NCBI GenBank assembly: GCA_013396525.1
Contig: VWYX01001238.1
Location: forward strand, 25,588-89,587
Origin: Chaetorhynchus papuensis
Taxonomy: Eukaryota; Chordata; Aves; Passeriformes; Rhipiduridae
Length of the DNA: 64,000 bases
Direction of reading: 5' to 3'
A program made the position numbers and the translations under genes. Of this stretch, positions 8,231 to 20,487 are shown one piece after another (the first letter of the stretch is position 1; each line of letters opens with the position of its first letter). Under the pieces are notes generated by a model. The model had not been told where the DNA came from, made no database searches, and saw only the letters and a list, made by a program, of their open reading frames with translations.

Positions 8231-11200
8231 AGCCTGCCTCCCCTGTCCTCGACCAGCGAGCTCAAGCTGCCAAGGGGAATGTGGCTCACAGTCTGCTGGC
8301 AGAAGCCCCATCCTTTTCAATTACGTGCAGTCCAATTCCCATCACGAGGAGGGGAGCCAGGAGGAAATGCCACCGGAGTCAGCGGAGTCGTGCTGCATAG
8401 TCTGGAGCCAGCAGGAGGAGATGCTCAGCCTGGCCGACACACATCATCCGGGCCTCTCGTAGCTGCCCCGCGCCGGCTCAACCCTCATTTAAATTTATGG
8501 CACCCGTTCCCAAACTAGCAGGACGTGTTTATAATTAATAAGAGGGACGTGGGGAAATGTGTCCTTTTTTTTTCTTCTTTAAAGCCAAACATCAGACAGC
8601 GTTCCAGCCTCTGCTCCCTGTGATGCAAAGCCTGCTCCAAAACCTGGTCCCCAGCTGCCAGCCTAAAAGCCAAACCACAGGGCCTTGGCCCCAGCAAACA
8701 TCCCCCATTACAGCACACAGAGCTGATTTAAGCTTCTGCCAGGCTAAAGCCTTAATGATTTGTGAGCTTGGAGCCCTCAGCCCAGCTTAGCCCACTCGTA
8801 GAAGTGGGCACCAGCACTGCACTGTCTGGAGTGCAGCCAACACACCCCAAAGCTTTGGCAGCCACCAGCCCGGGGAATGGATGCTACGGGGCTGTTCCTG
8901 CTGGCCCAATTCCCAAATGAGAGCCCCCTTTTTACTGCCTGTCCTCGCCCCAGGCTTAGGACAGCACGGAAGGGCAGATCAGGATATCCAGCAGGCACCC
9001 AGGATTTCCATCCCAGCACATCTGTTAGACCTGGAGATCCTGCTGGCCGTGCCCCAAGCTGTAGGACAAGCCCATGGGAAGTCCAGGAGCCACCACTGCA
9101 GTGTGGCATGGGAAGAAACCAAGGAAGATAAACAGGTCTGTGAATTTTCCAGGGCCCTGTAACAGCAGAGGAATTATTTCAGAAAGCTGTAAGATCTGTG
9201 GAAGCCTCCAGGCACCAGAAGGAAGCCAAACAAAGCCATGTGCTCCCTGTTGGCTGACCAGGGACATTGCTCCTTGTCCTCAGATGCAGCTCCAGCAGAG
9301 AGAGACAGGACCACCACCAAACCCAGGAGCCAAATCAGGCACCAGGGGAGACGAGGATTCCTCCCTGGACTCTGCAGAGGACAGCAGAGGCCCTGAAGTG
9401 AGGGATTAACATATGGCAAAGGCAGCACAAACAAAGATCAATCCAGTCTCGCTTCAGCACACCAGATACCCAAGGACTCTCCCCTCTGGAAAGGCTCGGA
9501 ATGAATAATCCTTCCCATGAATATTGAGAGCTGTCTTGAAACACTGGCTGTCCCTTCCCACCCACCAGCCCTTTTGAAGGCCACTCCAGAAGGATCTTTC
9601 AAGCATCAGAAATTACCTCTAAAACCCCGTCGAAATTTATTTATGGCCAGCTTGCCACACAGGGACGCATCTTTCCTGACCAGAGTCCTCACAAAAGCCA
9701 GTGCATTAAAAACTGGGTGTCTCTTAAACCCTGCTGGGGGTTACACCTGATCCCACTTGCCGTAGTCAGCCTGGGACACAGCCGAAGGATTTGCCCTGTC
9801 CCGAAGGGGGACCTTTGGTAGGACCCTCTCCTTCCTCTTGGGAGGAGCAAGGAGGCAGAGTGACTGGATATCTTAAAGCCTACTTTAATGCCCCCCAAAA
9901 AATGCATTTGTAGACTTTGTGGCTGAAGGAGCATCAATTTTTATTCCTCCTGCGCCGAGGCTGTTTTGGGTTTGTCTGGCACGGAGACCACGGCAGCAGA
10001 ACCCGGCCCTTCCTGTGTGCAGAGCCGAGTGGGGAGGAGCAAACGCAGACACCTGGGATGGGAAGAGGTCCCTGCTACCTGCAGGATGGCATGGCTGCCC
10101 TTCCAGCCCACCCCACAGGGGTTACAGACATTCTTTAGGCTCCCTGCTGCTTTCTAAGTGGTTTCCAACTCCCACTTCATCCCAGGGCCATTAAGCTTCT
10201 GAGATCTCTTGGAAACCTAAATAAAAAGTCAGAGACTGTCAAGAGATTTGCAGCCAGTGGTGGAAGGGAATGCTATCCATCTCCAGGAGTAGATGCTGAG
10301 GGGGTGGATAAACCAGTGCCAAGCCTCTGGAACCTCCTGGATATACACAGAGTGTCAGGGTGGCCGGGGAGCTGGCTGCCAGAAGGACACCCCAGACAAA
10401 CAGCACACCTGGACCATCTTTCATAGGGACACAGGAATTCAGAGGGTCCTTCCACCCCAGTAAAAGTTTGGGATTTAGATGCTCGGCGATATGGTTGAAA
10501 CAATTTCCTTGATCTTTTATTACCCTGGTAAATAATTTATTGGGACAGGCATTTTAAAAAATCCCATAAAAGACCTATAAAACATATCTATCACACAAAA
10601 ATAACCCTGCTCCTTGGCTCCAACCAACAAGCTGAAAACTTGTTTGTATACTTCACTGCACATAAACTAACCAATGCCTCGTGACAGCTTTAAGCTTTTT
10701 AACAGCTCTCTCCTTGCTGCTTTTTATTTCCATTTTTCTCTCTGTGAATTCACAAGGTAAAAAAAAAGAAGAACCCACCACAACAGGAGAGGCTCCTGCT
10801 CTTGGACAGATATCGACAGTCAGGAACTGCCCTCCCAGTTTTCCTGACACCTGGAAAAATTAACAAATGATGCTTCTTTTGGCTGAAAATCACAGCCCAA
10901 AGTTGTGGTTATTGGGAGTAAGTTGGGACGCAGGGGTTGGCAGATGTACACAGAGGGATGGATGCGTGTGTGACTAAGGTGCCAGTGGGACAGGCATCAG
11001 GCCACCTCTTTGTGCCTCAGTTTCCCTCCTGAGAGCAGGAGCACTTCTACCACATTCTGCTGGCAGAGGGTAGGCTCCTTTTCCAGCCTTGAATAAATGG
11101 AGAATTCAAAGAAAAGGCTGAGGAAGGAGTTTTCCCACCCAAAACACGCAGCAGCCACAGGCACCAAAGCTTTTTTGGCACTCCCTCGGACACCAGGGGA

Positions 11201-12679
11201 TCCAGCTGGAGGAAGCCTGGCCAGCAGGATGAGAGCTCAGCCTGCTGCCAAGGAACAAAACCAGCACCCAAACCACACTGATTGCTGCAGGCAGGATGCC
11301 CGGTGCCAGGCAGTCGCTCAGATCCAGAGGCAGAGCTCCCACATCCCCTGCCTGTGCCCACAAACCCAGACCTCGCTCAGGACAGCCCTGCTCAGCAAAA
11401 TGCCAACAAACCTGACCTGGAACAGGCTGACCGACCTGGGGGTGGTCTGAGGTGGGTTTCTCCTCTTCCCAGGAGCAAGGGCAGCTGTGGGAGCAGCAGT
11501 GAGGCCAGGTTGAGTTTGGAGCTACCCTGCATCACCCTTCCAAGCGTGCAGGGAGGAGGGGGAGCACGGCCCTCTGGGTCAGCAGAGCTGGCCATCAGGG
11601 CTGCCAAGGCACCCAGGCATGCACAGAGCCTGCTCCAGATGGCATCTGGCACAGGGAGCCAGGAGCAGTCTGGGTCACAGCGCTCCCCACGCAGGACTTG
11701 GCTCTTCCCCACCCCCAGGCATCTCCAAACCCCCTCATCCTGGTCCTGGTTCCAACACAGGAGCAACAGAATCCAGCTAAAAGCCTTTTCAGGGCTCAGT
11801 CGACACCCCAGCTGTGCTCCCTGCTTCACTGGGCTTCCCCTTCTGCCTTCCCAAAGCCCACACCAGGCACTTGAGCTACAGCTGCTTTCATACCTGTGGA
11901 GCCAGAATGCTGCTGTCCACACTGGCTGGCTCTCCATAAGGCTGCTCTCTGCCATGTTCTCCACAGAGAGATCAGCAATTCAGAGCAAACTCCACCAAAA
12001 GGGCTGTTTGATGAAGAACGAGCTCTGGGAAGGTGGTCAGTGGTCAAAGTAAGCCAGGGCTGGGGTCTCTGCATGCTGGGCAGCACTCCTGCCCAGCTCC
12101 AGTACCCTGGTACACTTACAGGGCATGGGAGGGCTCACCCAAGCCAGGGAAGGTTCTCCAGCTCCAGTGCAAGCCAGTCTCCCAAGCAGATTGAAGCCCA
12201 GCTGCTCTGTGCTCGTGGAGGCTGGGATGGACGGTGTGGATCAGTGGGGCAGGGAGAGCCTTTCCTATCAGATTCCCAGTGCTGTCCCTTCTCTCTGACA
12301 CATCACCCCCTTCCCAACACCTCCCCGCTCCCCAGTGCTGTCACCCAATGCCAGCAAGACCCCTGGAGCCCAGCTGGTATGGACAGCCCTGTGCCCACCG
12401 TCCCACAGGGCCCAGCAGGATGCTCCATGCTGGACCTATTGCCCACAGCAGGGACATCAGGCTTCCCTCCTTCCTCCTCACAGGACCTTCATCACTGCCA
12501 GCAGTGGAAGGATGCAAAATGGGCACCATGAGCTGCAGTAGGGGTTAGAGCCCTGCAAGTTTCCTGGGATGGAGACACAGCTGTGGACCTGAATGGGTCC
12601 TGTTGGCCACGGAACAGCCTTTCCTGGGGCTCCAGGCTCAACTCTGGGGCCTCTCCTACCTTCACCGAGTCCCACGGCT
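8231..12679. other. No gene; repeat-poor unique sequence
   Basis: No exon, CR1 or LTR recognised. AT-rich patches occur at 8475-8545, 9600-9660, 10500-10720 and 10855-10890. A fragment at 11010-11040 weakly resembles the 'cctcagtttcc' part of a MIR-type SINE, but it is too short to call. The longest frame in the window (11282-12052, 256 codons) is low-complexity-like Ser/Pro/Gln-rich text with no domain. Overlapping frames on the other strand point to chance. Confidence 0.4.
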
Positions 12680-12910
12680 CCTTTGGCTGCCACTTCCCAA
12701 CTGATGAGCACATTAGCAGTTAAGTCCATTTGCAGATTTAGAAGTCGAACCCTGCCACAGGAAATTAAAAGATAATGCAAAGAATTATTTTAAAAAATTA
12801 ATCTTTATTACTCTCCGCTCCCAAGCCGCTAATAAAAAAAAATGTGTTCCTCGTGCAGCCTCTATAAAAACAGGTTATAAAGCAGAGGAAGAGAGGAAGG
12901 CAGATGCTTT
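12680..12910. other. AT-rich conserved-element-like block
   Basis: Sharp drop in GC against its neighbours, with AATTAAAAGATAATGC, an AAAAAATTAATC motif and two TATAAA-like strings at 12864 and 12875. No repeat family recognised and no open frame. A candidate regulatory element by composition only. Confidence 0.35.
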
Positions 12911-15900
12911 AAAAAGGCATCTTTCATCCCTCCGCCCTGCCTGCCGTAGCCATCCATCTGCACCTGCGTGTCAGCTCCCAGCAGTTTCCAACCCAGCCAG
13001 CCCCCTTCACCCCGCCAGGCAATTATTCCCCGTGTCCATCTGGTCCCCCTGGTCCTCCCTGTCTTACATCTCCAGGAGAACAGCCATCCCTGGCCCAGAG
13101 AGCAGCCTAGGAGGTGGTTTAGCGGCCCACCCTCCTTGCTCCAGGTACCTCGGAGCCCTGTAGGAAGCAGGATGAATTACAGCTCATTACAGGAAGGGCA
13201 GGCACTTGGGAAGTAAACAACTGCAGCTATTACAGGTGCCAGCAGCGGCTCCCCAGCACCGGGGCAGGGCTGACACGTGCGGGAAACCGTGCCTGAGAGA
13301 GAGGTCAAGGATGCTCGGCAGCTCTCAGAAACCACTGAAGAGGCTCAGAGGGAGGTGGCAACTGCGAGAGTTTCTTCTGAAAATGCTTCTCTCTAGGGCT
13401 GTGCTCAAGAAAGCAGCTCAGTCCTTGGTTTTCCCGCTGCAGCTGGAGCCCACGGAGTCAGAAGTGGGGCTGCAAACCACTTCTGTGTCATGATACCAGG
13501 AACAAGTCAGCCAGGCTTTGGTAGGACCAAGAGCTGCCACAGCTGAGGAAGAGCACCCATTTAGGACGTGAGAGAGATGAAGAAGCAAGAGGAAGCAAAC
13601 CCACCAGCTATGTCTCTGCTGCAGTAGAAGAAACAGCCACAGGCCAAGATCTGTGTCCCCCCCAGCCCTCTGGCCAGCCTAGCAGTGTGCCTGGCCAGGA
13701 GAAGACCCAGCAGCAGTGCTCCTGCCAAAGCAGGGCCCCTGGGTCTGGTGGAAACACAGCCAGGCCAGGAAGGAGCTTCACAAAAAGAGAGATGAGGGAC
13801 CAAGAGCTCCTGCACTGCACCACAAGCACAGCATGAAAGCTGCTCCATGCCCAGAGCTGGGGCAAAGGAGCCAGCCCCGAGCAAAGCCCAGAACATGCCC
13901 TGATGGCTCCAGGGGAGCTGCAAAGCCCAGCCTCCCCATCCTCAGACCAGCAGCACAAGCACCAGCCCACCCTCAGGCCTCCCCCAGCAGCACACAGTGC
14001 GTTTATCCCGGGTAAGGCAGCTCCACAACTTCTCCTCACTGGGGATTAAGGGAGTATTTGGCTTTTCCTGACTCCAGGAAGGGAAGGCACACCTGGAAAT
14101 GAAGCGCTGGCAAGGAGCAGGTGCCGGGGGTGGAGGAAGGAGAAAGGCAGAAGCACAAGCAGGCTCAACCACGATGAAGGAGAAGCCCCTGGGAGGGACA
14201 GTGCCACCCGAGACACCTGAGGTCCCCAGCACGGGCAGGAGCACAGGGGGACACCGCATCAGGGCGAGGCAGGAAGGGGGCTTTCCGAGGGGAGGCTGAC
14301 TGTGATTGATGGTGCCATGCTGTGCTCTCAGTGATGTAGAAAATTAGAGAGAGATGGCTTCAGATAGCGGCCCATCTGAGGCACTTGGTGTGTCCATCTC
14401 CTGTACACAGGCACCTCTCCCGGGAGCTCTCCCTCCAGCTCTCAGCTCGTTATTCAGAGTGCTGAACTGGGAAGAGCAATGCTGTCTTATTCCTGCTTCT
14501 CTTCTCCCCCCTAACTACTGGATTGTAATATTCTTGGGAACGTGTAAGGCGCCGATTTCCTTGCTCAGCTGTTTGAAGGAAAGTTTGGTTCTCCTCAGCT
14601 AGGAAAAAGTAGCCCTTCACTTTTTCTTTTCTCTCCCCAACCAAAGCTGGGAGGAGCCTTTGTAAAATACAGGAGCCATCTTCTCAGATGGAAATAGCTT
14701 CCTTAAAAACAGCGAGTCATGCTCCACACTGGGATGGATCTGATAGCTGGTACCCTACTAATGCAGCCTTGTGCTATTGTCCTCCTGGCAAGACGGTCCC
14801 TTCTTGGCTTCCAACCCCTCTGCCATTTAACCAGTTCCTGGTTTATTGTGGCTGCTTTCGTCCTTCCACTGCTTCTCTGCCAGATGACAAAAGAATTTTA
14901 CAGCGGTCCTTAAGTGGGTTTTTAAAAACATCCACACAGGCTTCCATAGGAGATGAAGAAGCCAGTGGTCTAGACCAGCACAGGCTGGTGTGTCTTCAGG
15001 AGAGGTGTCACCCCACAGACAGGACACCCCTGGGCCCTTGGCTTCAAACAGTGCTGCCCCTCAGTAAAAGGCAACCAGTTCCTTCCCAGACAGGCACAGC
15101 ATCTGAGCTTGCATTCCTTTATTCCCAACATTCCCACGCTGGTCTAGAAATGGTAGGGGAACCTCTCTGACTGCTGCCCAAACAGTCCCAACCAGGCTTT
15201 ACAGTCCTGCAGCCAGTCACCCTTCTTCAAACTCCCCCGGAGCTCCAGGCCCCTACACCAGCCCAGGCTCTTCCACTTTGCAAGCAGGGCTAGAGGAGAC
15301 CGACCAAGATGCTGGATGTGGGAACTCCCACCTCTGGAAGAAGCTGGGAAATGGTTCAGTTTCCTTCATGACTCCAAACTGAGCCCCCGGTTTCTCCTGC
15401 CAGCTCTCTAGCTTGGGGCAGCTGGCCTTGTTCCCATGGCAAAAGGGCAGGTTTCTTTTTTTTAGCTCTCAAGAACAGCTTCAAATTTCCCTGCTTTGAA
15501 GCCCAACACCAGGCTCCTGAACTTGGGAGCCCCACCCAAGACGACAGCAGCTAAACCCAGCCCTGCTTGTCTCCTTTGCTGAAAGGACCACGATGCCACC
15601 AGCTGCAGCCCTGCCAGCGCTCTGAGCATCCCTTGGGTCACAGGGCACAGAGGGCTGGCAACAAGCAGCAAACACCAAATTCAAGCCAAAGTCTGAAGCA
15701 CCCAAGAAATCCCTGTAGGAAGACGATTTGGAACAAAACATTCCTCTTCCTCCCTTCCTCCCACATCCACCAGAGACTGACCCCAGTGCCTGCTACCAAT
15801 TCTCCCAGTGGTGGTTAGTCATCTGCCCTTTGGAAGCCCCTCCTGGGGGTGCAGAACAAATCCCCACACACCATCTCCCCCTTCCCCATCTGCTAATGGC

Positions 15901-15930
15901 TTCCCTCCACCCAAGCTGAGCCTCCCCCAG
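12911..15930. other. No gene; unique sequence
   Basis: No exon or known repeat. An AT-rich, complex patch at 14320-14600 and another at 14650-14720 look like possible conserved elements. The rest is GC-moderate with overlapping chance frames on both strands. Confidence 0.4.
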
Positions 15931-16019
15931 CCTGAGCTAGCTAATGGCAGGAAATTAGCATTAAAATGATGGCTTGCTATTAGCGGTGCCTCAGCTCCCC
16001 ATCACGCTCCGGGAGCAGC
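15931..16019. promoter_or_regulatory. TAAT-rich block beside a CpG island
   Basis: Within about 60 bp there are CTAATGG, AAATTAGCATTAAAATGATGG and CTATTAGCGG, that is four TAAT/ATTA homeodomain cores, directly upstream of the CpG-dense stretch starting near 16020. Candidate enhancer by motif density. Function is inferred. Confidence 0.35.
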
Positions 16020-16420
16020 AAATGACAGGCTGTGATTTCCCCACCGGCGGCGCAGCGGAGAAGGAACAACGGCAGCCAGAAGTGCCGGAGACATCCAAGG
16101 AAAAGTTTTAGGCACATCTCTCCCACCCCAGCAGCCCTTTCCCTTCGCCATCCCCGTCGTGCTCATCCACCGCACAGGCAATCCTGCAAACAGATGGCAC
16201 CTGGGCAGGAAAGCAGACAAATTGGCTCCCACCTGCAGGAGCACTAAGAGCTTTCAAAGCAGACGAGCGCTCGCTCGCCAAGAGCCCCGCGGGGTGGAAA
16301 TGCCGGAGGAATCTGCCGTGGCTCGCCTTCCTCGCGGCTCAGCGGCTCCATCCTCGCCCGGTGGCAGGCGTGCAGCCGGCTCCTCGTGGGAGCTGGTGGC
16401 AGGGGGAGACCGTCGCTGTG
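16020..16420. promoter_or_regulatory. CpG-dense island
   Basis: CpG sites cluster at 16020-16100 and especially at 16260-16420, where about 20 CpG fall in 160 bp. Together with the neighbouring TAAT-rich block it may be a regulatory island. No recognisable coding exon starts here. Confidence 0.55.
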
Positions 16421-17037
16421 TCCTGAATGGAATGGAAGAGGCAGTTCGGGCTGAGCACCAGTGGAGCGGTGCTTTATTCCGTGTCAGCACAACGCTTCGC
16501 TTTGGAGGGCTCGCAGCCTGCAGGGAGAGGGTTTTCGTGGGTCCCCACTGAACATCCATCTGCCTGCCGAAAAACGAGCTCGGCTCAAGCTGTCTGCTCT
16601 CTCTTCCTGCCAAAGTGGGGGTCTGCCCTCCCAGAAACATCCCCTCCTTGACCAGGTAACTGTGGCAAGAGCGTGGACAGCCTTGTTTCATCTTCTGCCT
16701 GCCTGCTCCTCTGAGCCCACCTGGCTGCAAGCTTCTCTGTACACAGGGCTGAGGGAAGCAGCTCACCTACCAGCCTGCAGAAAGCCAAGAGGCAGGAGCA
16801 GCTCAGCAACTCCACGGGTGTCAGGGCAGGCTGTCGGTTCCCTCTGGGCACCTGAGTGAGCCTGCAGTTACCCAGCATAGATGGTGAACTCCTCCTCGCA
16901 GAGCCCCTGTGTCCCCAGGGAAAGGGGACACAGCCAGGCTGAAACGTGCAGGAGCATTTGGGTGCTCTTATATGGAGTCGTGCACAACTGCTGGAAAATT
17001 CCAAAGCTGCATTCTAGGCCACTTGAGGTCAAACTGG
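16421..17037. other. No gene; unique sequence
   Basis: GC-rich unique sequence leading into a CR1 copy. Chance frames on both strands and no repeat recognised. Confidence 0.4.
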
Positions 17038-17310
17038 TGGCCAGCAACAGGACCCGAAGGAACAGCATGAAGCTGTGTCAGGAGAGGTTTAGGTTGGATG
17101 TTAGGAAAACGTACTTCACCCAGAGGGTGGTTGGGCACTGGTACAGGCTCCCCAGGGCAGTGGTCGTAGCCACAAGCCCGCCAGAGCTCAAGGAGTGTTT
17201 GGACAATGCTCTCAGACACATGGTGGGTTTGTTGGGGTGTCCTGTGCAGGGACAGGAGTTAGCCTCGATGATCCTTGTGGATTCCAACTCAGGATATTCC
17301 ATGATTCTAC
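17038..17310 (+). mobile_element. CR1 LINE 3' end (plus strand)
   Basis: Clear avian CR1 in order: 'ccagcaacaggacccgaagg', 'aagctgtgtcaggagagg', 'ttaggttggatgttagg', 'cttcacccagagggtggt', 'gggcactggtacaggctccc', 'gtcctgtgcaggga', 'tgatccttgtggattcc' and the terminal CATGATTCTA. About 270 bp is kept, 5'-truncated, with an intact 3' end. It shares its subfamily wording with the copies at 7365 and 59449. Confidence 0.92.
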
Positions 17311-20300
17311 AAAACAATGCCCTTCCCTCTACCTCATCCATAGCTCTCTTTAAAAGTAGCTGGACCAGCAAGTGTCCTCAAGCCCCAGCCTGCCAAATGC
17401 ACCGTTGTGGGCCTAAGAGGTGGGATGCAAAAGGCAGAGGGAAAAGAATAGTAGTAAAAAGCAGGATAAACCAGGTTTCCCCTTCCCCAGCATTCCCATC
17501 AGCAGCTGGGATGTGGGAGCAAGGAGGATGGATGAGAGAGAACTGATCCTTGGTGAGGCAGAGCAGGAGCAGAGAGAAGCTCCCAAAGGCGATTCTCACA
17601 CCTCCTTGGGATGAGAAAAACAACCATGAGAGGCAGCAGAAGCCCTTCTCCCTGCACGTTTGGAACTCATCTCCGGCCTGTCAGGGGGGGCCACGATCCA
17701 ACCACACGATTGTATATTCACTGAGCCGTACGCCCAGCTCAGGCAGGCTCCTGACAGATGCAGATGGGAAAGCCATTTTTCATAAAGCGAGGGAAAAAAC
17801 GGAAACAAGAAAAAATAGCAAAACAAAGAGAGGCTCAGGCATCAGCTGGAAAAGATACAACAGGATCAGGGCCGAGAGAGAAGCGGAGTAAGAATAAACT
17901 TTTGGCACCTCAAGCGCACTAAGAGGCCAGTCCCCTTCCTCTGCTTTTCACTGTGGCCAGGCAGCAGCAGGTGCCTTCATCCTTTTCTCCATAACCAGCT
18001 GAAAAAATGAAAACTGGGCCCAGAACAACCCTGAGGCTTTGCTGAGCTGGCCCCTGGGGACAGATGCTGATAGAGGGGCTGCCGGAGCGGGTGGGCACAG
18101 GCTCCTTTCTCCAAGATCAGCTCCTGCTCAGGGGAGGTGAGAGACAGCCTGCAGAGAACACGAACCTTTAACATGTAGGTCTGTCCCTCACACCCTGACC
18201 TAGCTTAGGCCTGGCCCTAAAGAGCACAGGGCCACCCAGGGCTCTGAAGGGACATCCCTGCTGGTACAAGCCTGCTGGCACGGCAGAGGACTGCTCTGTG
18301 CAACACTGCCACGGTGGCAAACACAGCAGCCTCCCAGTTTGTCTCAGGCAGTGACGAGGGGTTTCCCTGTGTCCCAGGTCACCGTGCAGCCAAGAGGCAT
18401 CAGTGACACTGAGCTCACCCAGGACAGCACAGTGTGTGCCTGCCCTGCTCTGCACCAGGAGCCAGCAGGTCCCAACACAAGCCAAGGGGAAGGGGAAGGA
18501 AGAATTACCCTCATGGAGGGAAAGATTTCACCTCTGCCAGTGACATTCTGCTGTTGTCACCGCCAGCCATAACATCACCCTCCTGATGTGAAATCCAAGT
18601 TGACAGTGATACAGGAAAGGAGCCGAGAGGGCAGCAAACTCTGCCCAGCCCTCTCTGTAACCCCAAATCTCCTGTGGCTGCCAGCCTCTGCATGGAGCAG
18701 AGCCAGCACCTCATTACCAGGTTACTAAGCAAGTAGGTATTCCTTTCCCAGAGCCACGGAATAATATTTTCTTGCACTTATCCATCCTTCTGGACAACTC
18801 CGAGGAGGATTTCATTTTGGTCTCTGCTGCATCCTCTTTGTTACTGAAATGAGAAACAGATGCAGGAGCCCACACCTCCTTTGCAAAACAACACATGCAG
18901 CCATAAGCTGAAGTCACCAAAGCCTGAAGAGCTTCTGGTGCCAAAGTCCAGGTGCCTTCAGACTCACTGGAGGTGCATGGAGCCCCACCGATCCCTGCTG
19001 CCTGCGGCATTTCCAGCTGATATTCATTCTCTTTGTCCCAGGAAAAGGCAAGCACAGGGCTGGGCAGCAAGGCTTGGTGAAGGTTACTGCTGAGACCTGG
19101 CAGAAATGTCACCCAGCAACACGTTTCAAGAAAGATTCATCCCCAAGCAGCCTGGCTCCATAATAAAAGTGTCAGAGCAGCTGACTTGCTTCCCCCCCAT
19201 TCTCATTGCATACAGATTTATCCTGTCTCAGGTCTCTCTGCTTCCATAAGCCAGCACGTGCCTTTCCTTTCAATGGGCTGGCAGGGAAACTCAGCCCTGA
19301 GATCGTGGGGGAAAGGGAAAACAGGAAAGGTGAAGGCATCACAGCGGGGGAAAATGCTCAGGAGCCAGGTTCCCCTCTCATTTTGGCTGCTCTCAGTTCT
19401 GAAATGGAGGAGGGTGACAGGAGAGGTAACTTAACACGAGAATGCTCCAAAACCAGCAGCCATTTGTTCTGATGTTCTAAACCAATTCCCCAGCTGCCAG
19501 GCTGTGTCACCTCCCTCTCAGGGAGCTCAAATCCCATTCCTGATAAAACCCATCCCAAAAGGCATACATATCTCCGAGCCTTCACCCTCCCAGCCAGGGA
19601 GCCCCTTCTCAGAGGGCTGTGCATGTGGTGGGCACGCAGGGAGCAGGGAGAGGAGAGATGGGGCTCCCTCTGAGTTGGAATCTCAGGCAGCACTGAGAAC
19701 CAGCCTACCTTCACCACAGAGATGTGATGTTAATGCAGCACCACAGGCAGCCCCTCAGAGAGAAGAGTCTGCAGGGAATTAAAAAAAAGAGAGAGAGAAA
19801 GAGATATTAATGGTCCTTCACGAACAACTAAAAATACCCAGAATGGCCAGAGCTTCTTTTGGATTTTTTTTTCTTTTCTTCCCCCACCTTCCGCCCAAAG
19901 GAACGTGCCACACAAATTAAAATGATTTGCCTCCAACCTGCAAGACAGGACCAGGCAAGGCATCCTTCAGCTGTGAGTGAAAGAGATGGAGCCTGCCTTT
20001 GTCAGGAGCACGCCAGCCCCAGGGAGGTGAGGTGGTGGGGGACGGCAGACAGAGCTGCAGGGACCCTGTTGGTTAATTCCCAGTAACTGGGACAGACAGG
20101 TCTGTGCCAGGCACCCAGCTGGGGTCCAGGGGGTGTTTTGTCAACACAAAGGGGACATCAGCAGCAGAAGTGAATCCTGGGCACCTCAGCTGCCTTGGGG
20201 GGATGCAGAGTAAGAGCAAAGGGCTGTGGAGCAGCTTTCCATGGAGCAGGGAAAGCCTCTCCTACCACCGAGGCACTGCTGTTAAATTTGCAAAACATGT

Positions 20301-20439
20301 TGCAGGGGGCAGAGGCTGTGATACCTCCTGGACCCACGGGCTTTATCACCCAAGGACATCGTTCTCCTGGCCCACACCAGGGTACCCACTCGGGTGTGTG
20401 CCCTAGCACACATTTTCCCCTTGCAGTTGAGAGAAACAG
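17311..20439. other. No gene; unique sequence
   Basis: No exon or recognised repeat. Purine/AT-rich patches occur at 17770-17900 and 19775-19820, with a T-rich patch at 19862-19880. Overlapping short frames on both strands look like noise. Confidence 0.4.
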
Positions 20440-20487
20440 TTTATTCCTAGCTTTATTTCTAGTTTCATTTCTAGTTTCTCTTCTAGT
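20440..20487 (+). repeat. Degenerate tandem repeat, about 12-bp unit
   Basis: Four adjacent units of the form TTTATTTCTAG/TTTCATTTCTAG. Each ends in CTAG, with single-base differences. A simple minisatellite-like array. Confidence 0.8.

Noticed and set aside
7847..8518. 223-codon frame over a CpG island
   Set aside because: A second frame of similar length overlaps it in another phase. The length is explained by the scarcity of stops in GC-rich DNA, and no family is recognised.
11010..11040. MIR-like string near CCTCAGTTTCCCTCC
   Set aside because: Too short and common by chance. The neighbouring MIR segments are absent.
11282..12052. Longest open frame (256 codons, plus strand)
   Set aside because: Low-complexity Ser/Pro/Leu/Gln-rich text with no domain. 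A 190-codon frame overlaps it on the other strand, and there is no promoter or splice support. Typical of GC-rich non-coding DNA.
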